This document shows positions 6,218-7,837 of a stretch of DNA of 7,837 nucleotides, piece after piece. Within the stretch, counting starts at the first letter, position 1; each line of letters begins with the position of its first letter. Origin of the DNA: a bacterium (GTDB lineage: Bacteria; Vulcanimicrobiota; Xenobia; Xenobiales; Xenobiaceae); contig JAFSXO010000392.1 in the NCBI GenBank assembly GCA_017444045.1, forward strand, positions 1 through 7,837, given 5' to 3'. Made by a program: the position numbers and the translations under genes. The notes below the pieces were generated by a model. That model made no database searches. It was not told the DNA's origin and saw nothing but the letters and a program-made list of their open reading frames with translations.

Positions 6218-7258
6218 ATGCTTACCGTTTATACCGTCAGCCATTTTTTGGCCGACTTCGCCAGCGGCTGGGCGCTATATCACGGGGCGGCGTACAGCGA
6301 GCAGGGTATACTCTGCGTCGTCCTGTACGCCTTTCTGGCCTTTGCTATGCAGATGCCCTTGGGCCTGTGCGCGGATAGACTAAACCACAACGCTATCTGC
6401 GCTGCCGCCGGCTGCATTATGCTCGGCATAGCCTGCGTTATCCCCGCCTCTCCCCTCGTCATAACCTTCATTGCAGGACTGGGGAACGCCTTATTCCATC
6501 TGGGCGGAGGCATCGATGTTCTCAACCGCTGCCAGGGCAAATACGGACCTCTGGGTATTTTCGTATCCACAGGAGCTATCGGCATTTTTTACGGCTGCGT
6601 CTTGGGAAGCACAGCCCCTAACCTAGGCTTGCCTATAGCATTGGCCATGGCCGGAGCCGCGCTCGCCATCCTCTGCGTACATTACCGCGTTTTTCACCGC
6701 TGGAGCAGCGACAATGCCAGCCTGCGCTTTCCCGCCCTGAACCGCTTCTATTTAGCATCAGCTGGCTGCCTGTTCTGCGTAGTCATCATGCGCAGCTACA
6801 TGGGTTTTGCTCTGAGCTTTTCCTGGAAATCAACCGCTCCCTGGGGCATAATGCTGCTCTGCGCCCTCGCTGCCGGAAAATTCGGCGGCGGACTGATAGC
6901 AGACCGTATGGGCAGCATTACCGCCAGCGCAACTACCCTGCTCCTGGCAGCTCTGCTGTTCCTGCTGTCGGATCAGCCGCTGGCCGGTGTGCTGGCGGTA
7001 TGGCTCTTCAATATGACCATGCCCGTCACTCTGGGCGCCTTGGCCATCATCTCCGAGGGCTGCAAGGGATTTGCTTTCGGACTGCTGACCTTCGGCCTGT
7101 TCCTGGGCAGTCTGCCGCATCTGCTGGGATTGGATACCCTGCCGCACACCCCGCTAACCTACGCAATTATCGCCATGCTGTCGCTGACCTTTCTTTATAT
7201 GGGCTTGGCCAATATGGCAAAGCTGCAAAAATGCTCATCGAATACGACCATAGATTAA
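6218..7258 (+). CDS. Compact MFS-like 12-helix membrane protein
   Basis: The 346-aa protein is almost wholly hydrophobic, with about 12 predicted membrane helices; usual MFS carriers have 400 or more residues. The two MFS halves show in repeated motif-A-like loops: PLGLCADRLNH (47-57) between helices 2 and 3, and GKFGGGLIADRMG (220-232) between helices 8 and 9. Helix 4 carries GLGNALFHLGGG (87-98), which recalls the GxGxxxFHPE region of Fsr (fosmidomycin-resistance)-type carriers. WLFNMTMPVTLGAL (262-275) and GFAFGLLTFGLFLG (284-297) are stretches I recall from uncharacterised MFS-like proteins of gut bacteria; that recollection is not verified. Substrate is unknown. No clear Shine-Dalgarno precedes the ATG, which lies 3 bases after the preceding stop, so translational coupling is likely. 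Its 3' end overlaps the next gene by 28 bases. The context suggests work with the secreted and small membrane proteins rather than as a stand-alone efflux pump. Confidence 0.85.
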   Translation: MLTVYTVSHFLADFASGWALYHGAAYSEQGILCVVLYAFLAFAMQMPLGLCADRLNHNAICAAAGCIMLGIACVIPASPLVITFIAGLGNALFHLGGGIDVLNRCQGKYGPLGIFVSTGAIGIFYGCVLGSTAPNLGLPIALAMAGAALAILCVHYRVFHRWSSDNASLRFPALNRFYLASAGCLFCVVIMRSYMGFALSFSWKSTAPWGIMLLCALAAGKFGGGLIADRMGSITASATTLLLAALLFLLSDQPLAGVLAVWLFNMTMPVTLGALAIISEGCKGFAFGLLTFGLFLGSLPHLLGLDTLPHTPLTYAIIAMLSLTFLYMGLANMAKLQKCSSNTTID

Positions 7259-7608
7259 TCGAATTACTGATAATCTTTGCTTACTGTCTGACAGTAACTG
7301 TCAGCACTGAGCTAATATTTGCCCTTATGTGCTGCCTGCGCAGCAGGGACGATTTAAAGCTCGTCGCTTTAGCCAACGTCCTAACCAATCCCTGGGTAGT
7401 ATTTGCGAATGCTTTGCTGGCAGATACGAATCTGCAGGAGCTTGGGCTCATAGCGCTAGAAGCAGCCGCTATCGCCTGCGAAGCGTATATTTACCACAAA
7501 TACTGCCCAACGCTAAAGCATCCCATTGGCTTCTCTATAGGCGCAAACGCCTTTTCCCTCGCCTCAGGGTATCTCATCGCCTATCTATACTATCTGTCAT
7601 TCTGTTAA
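7231..7608 (+). CDS. Small four-helix membrane protein with LTNPW motif
   Basis: The 125-aa product has four predicted helices (about 10-33, 42-62, 68-90, 98-120). Polar residues sit inside or at the edges of the helices: Glu27, Asn49, the L51-T-N-P-W55 motif, Glu77, Glu84 and Asn106. Such buried acids and amides usually mark a binding or catalytic site or a helix-helix contact. No named family is recognised, though I recall similar small proteins with a TNPxxN-type motif in gut Firmicutes (unverified). The ATG at 7231 lies inside the end of the MFS-like gene (28-base overlap) and has only a weak Shine-Dalgarno. The longer upstream frame is rejected because it translates the MFS gene out of frame into non-hydrophobic sequence. 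The overlap implies coupled translation and a fixed ratio with the MFS-like protein, so the two may form a complex. Confidence 0.8.
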   Translation: MLIEYDHRLIELLIIFAYCLTVTVSTELIFALMCCLRSRDDLKLVALANVLTNPWVVFANALLADTNLQELGLIALEAAAIACEAYIYHKYCPTLKHPIGFSIGANAFSLASGYLIAYLYYLSFC

Positions 7609-7616
7609 TGAACCGC

Positions 7617-7649
7617 CAATGCCATTAACTTAAGGGATCAATGGCATTG
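7617..7649 (+). terminator. Perfect 10-bp stem-loop after the cassette
   Basis: CAATGCCATT (7617-7626) and AATGGCATTG (7640-7649) pair perfectly around a 13-base loop, nine bases after the last stop. What follows (cttctgattatt) is only moderately T-rich and the stem is not GC-rich, so it may be a weak intrinsic terminator or a 3'-end stabilising hairpin. Its position at the end of the operon favours one of these. Confidence 0.5.
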
Positions 7650-7668
7650 CTTCTGATTATTCATGTAA

Positions 7669-7831
7669 GTTAGCGCTGCGCTGTATTGTTAGCATACAAG
7701 TTAGCACCCAACATGCGTTAAACTTCGATTCTTCCGCCAGCTGTGGCCACCCCCTCTGTTGCAGTCGCGACATCTCCCCCTGCCATCCTCTAGGGGGAGT
7801 TGGGATGTAAACACGTTAGCTAATCGCTAAC
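7669..7831. promoter_or_regulatory. Cluster of GTTAGC half-sites
   Basis: GTTAGC occurs at 7669-7674, 7688-7693, 7700-7705 and 7815-7820, and in reverse complement at 7826-7831. The last two form the 17-bp palindrome GTTAGC-taatc-GCTAAC. The middle two are direct repeats 12 bases apart, one helical turn or so. This looks like a multi-site operator or promoter region for a gene beyond the right edge. The TTAGC half-site recalls the SlyA-type (MarR family) consensus TTAGCAAGCTAA, but the spacing differs, so that link is only suggestive. Confidence 0.35.
7743..7808. repeat. Double-hairpin intergenic repeat (CCCCTCTGT...GCGACATCTCCCCC type)
   Basis: Two adjacent stem-loops are visible: TGTTGC-agtc-GCGACA (7757-7772, one G-T pair) and CTCCCCCT/AGGGGGAG (7774-7781 with 7792-7799, 10-base loop), with ACATC (7770-7774) and GATGT (7804-7808) outside the second. 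A palindrome GTGGCCAC (7743-7750) precedes them. The pattern matches, by memory, a palindromic intergenic repeat common in many unrelated genomes (for example rhizobia and gut Firmicutes), reading AGATGTCGC...GCGACAGAGGGGG on the other strand. No T tract follows, so a terminator role is not obvious. Together with the neighbouring features this accounts for the gene-free 229 bases at the right end. Confidence 0.5.
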
Positions 7832-7837
7832 TTATAA

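Noticed and set aside
7000..7230. Longer upstream start for the small membrane gene (202-aa reading)
   Set aside because: The extra N-terminus is the MFS-like gene read in another frame: it is polar and His/Arg-rich with no membrane character. The ATG at 7231 gives a clean four-helix protein.
7609..7837. CRISPR or attachment-site array at the right end
   Set aside because: The repeats are hexamers and palindromes with irregular spacing, not equal 25-40-base repeats with unique spacers, and no integrase or cas gene is present.

Overview
The window reads as a chromosome segment of a Gram-negative, probably host-associated anaerobe. Two proteins carry classical Sec signal peptides. GlyA by memory resembles Desulfovibrio-type enzymes (TDPEV start, KYAEGYPGRRYYGGCEFVD, TTTTHKTLRGPRGG) more than enterobacterial ones. 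The lineage assignment is an inference and is weak. Most genes are fairly GC-rich, and one (1671-2765) is clearly AT-rich.

Layout. (1) 68-1333, minus strand: a complete glyA (serine hydroxymethyltransferase), the only textbook housekeeping gene here. (2) 1334-1670: a 337-base divergent intergenic region holding an extended -10 promoter flanked by an inverted repeat, two consecutive hairpins (one about 59 nt and nearly fully paired) and a second sigma70-like promoter. (3) 1671-2765, plus strand: an AT-rich gene for a 364-aa protein with a possible EVE/PUA-like N-terminus and a recognisable PD-(D/E)XK nuclease core at the C-terminus. It looks like an accessory or defence gene. (4) 2888-5350, plus strand: an 820-aa phosphohexomutase (phosphoglucomutase/phosphomannomutase superfamily) with all four active-site loops, an N-terminal signal peptide and large insertions. 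(5) 5441-6214, 6218-7258 and 7231-7608, plus strand: a tightly packed three-gene cassette. It encodes a secreted 257-aa protein of unknown function, a compact 12-helix MFS-like membrane protein, and a 125-aa four-helix membrane protein with conserved-looking polar residues inside its helices. (6) 7609-7837: a hairpin just after the last stop, a double-hairpin intergenic repeat, and a cluster of GTTAGC hexamers that may be the operator of a gene beyond the window.

How the genes may work together. The phosphohexomutase and the three-gene cassette point the same way with only 90 nt between them and could form one transcript. Two products are predicted to be exported and two are membrane-embedded, so the locus may be an envelope-associated system of unknown function. 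The best candidates for something undescribed are the exported phosphohexomutase, the secreted/MFS-like/small-membrane cassette, and the putative EVE-like plus PD-(D/E)XK protein. No tRNA, rRNA, CRISPR array, transposase or phage gene was seen.
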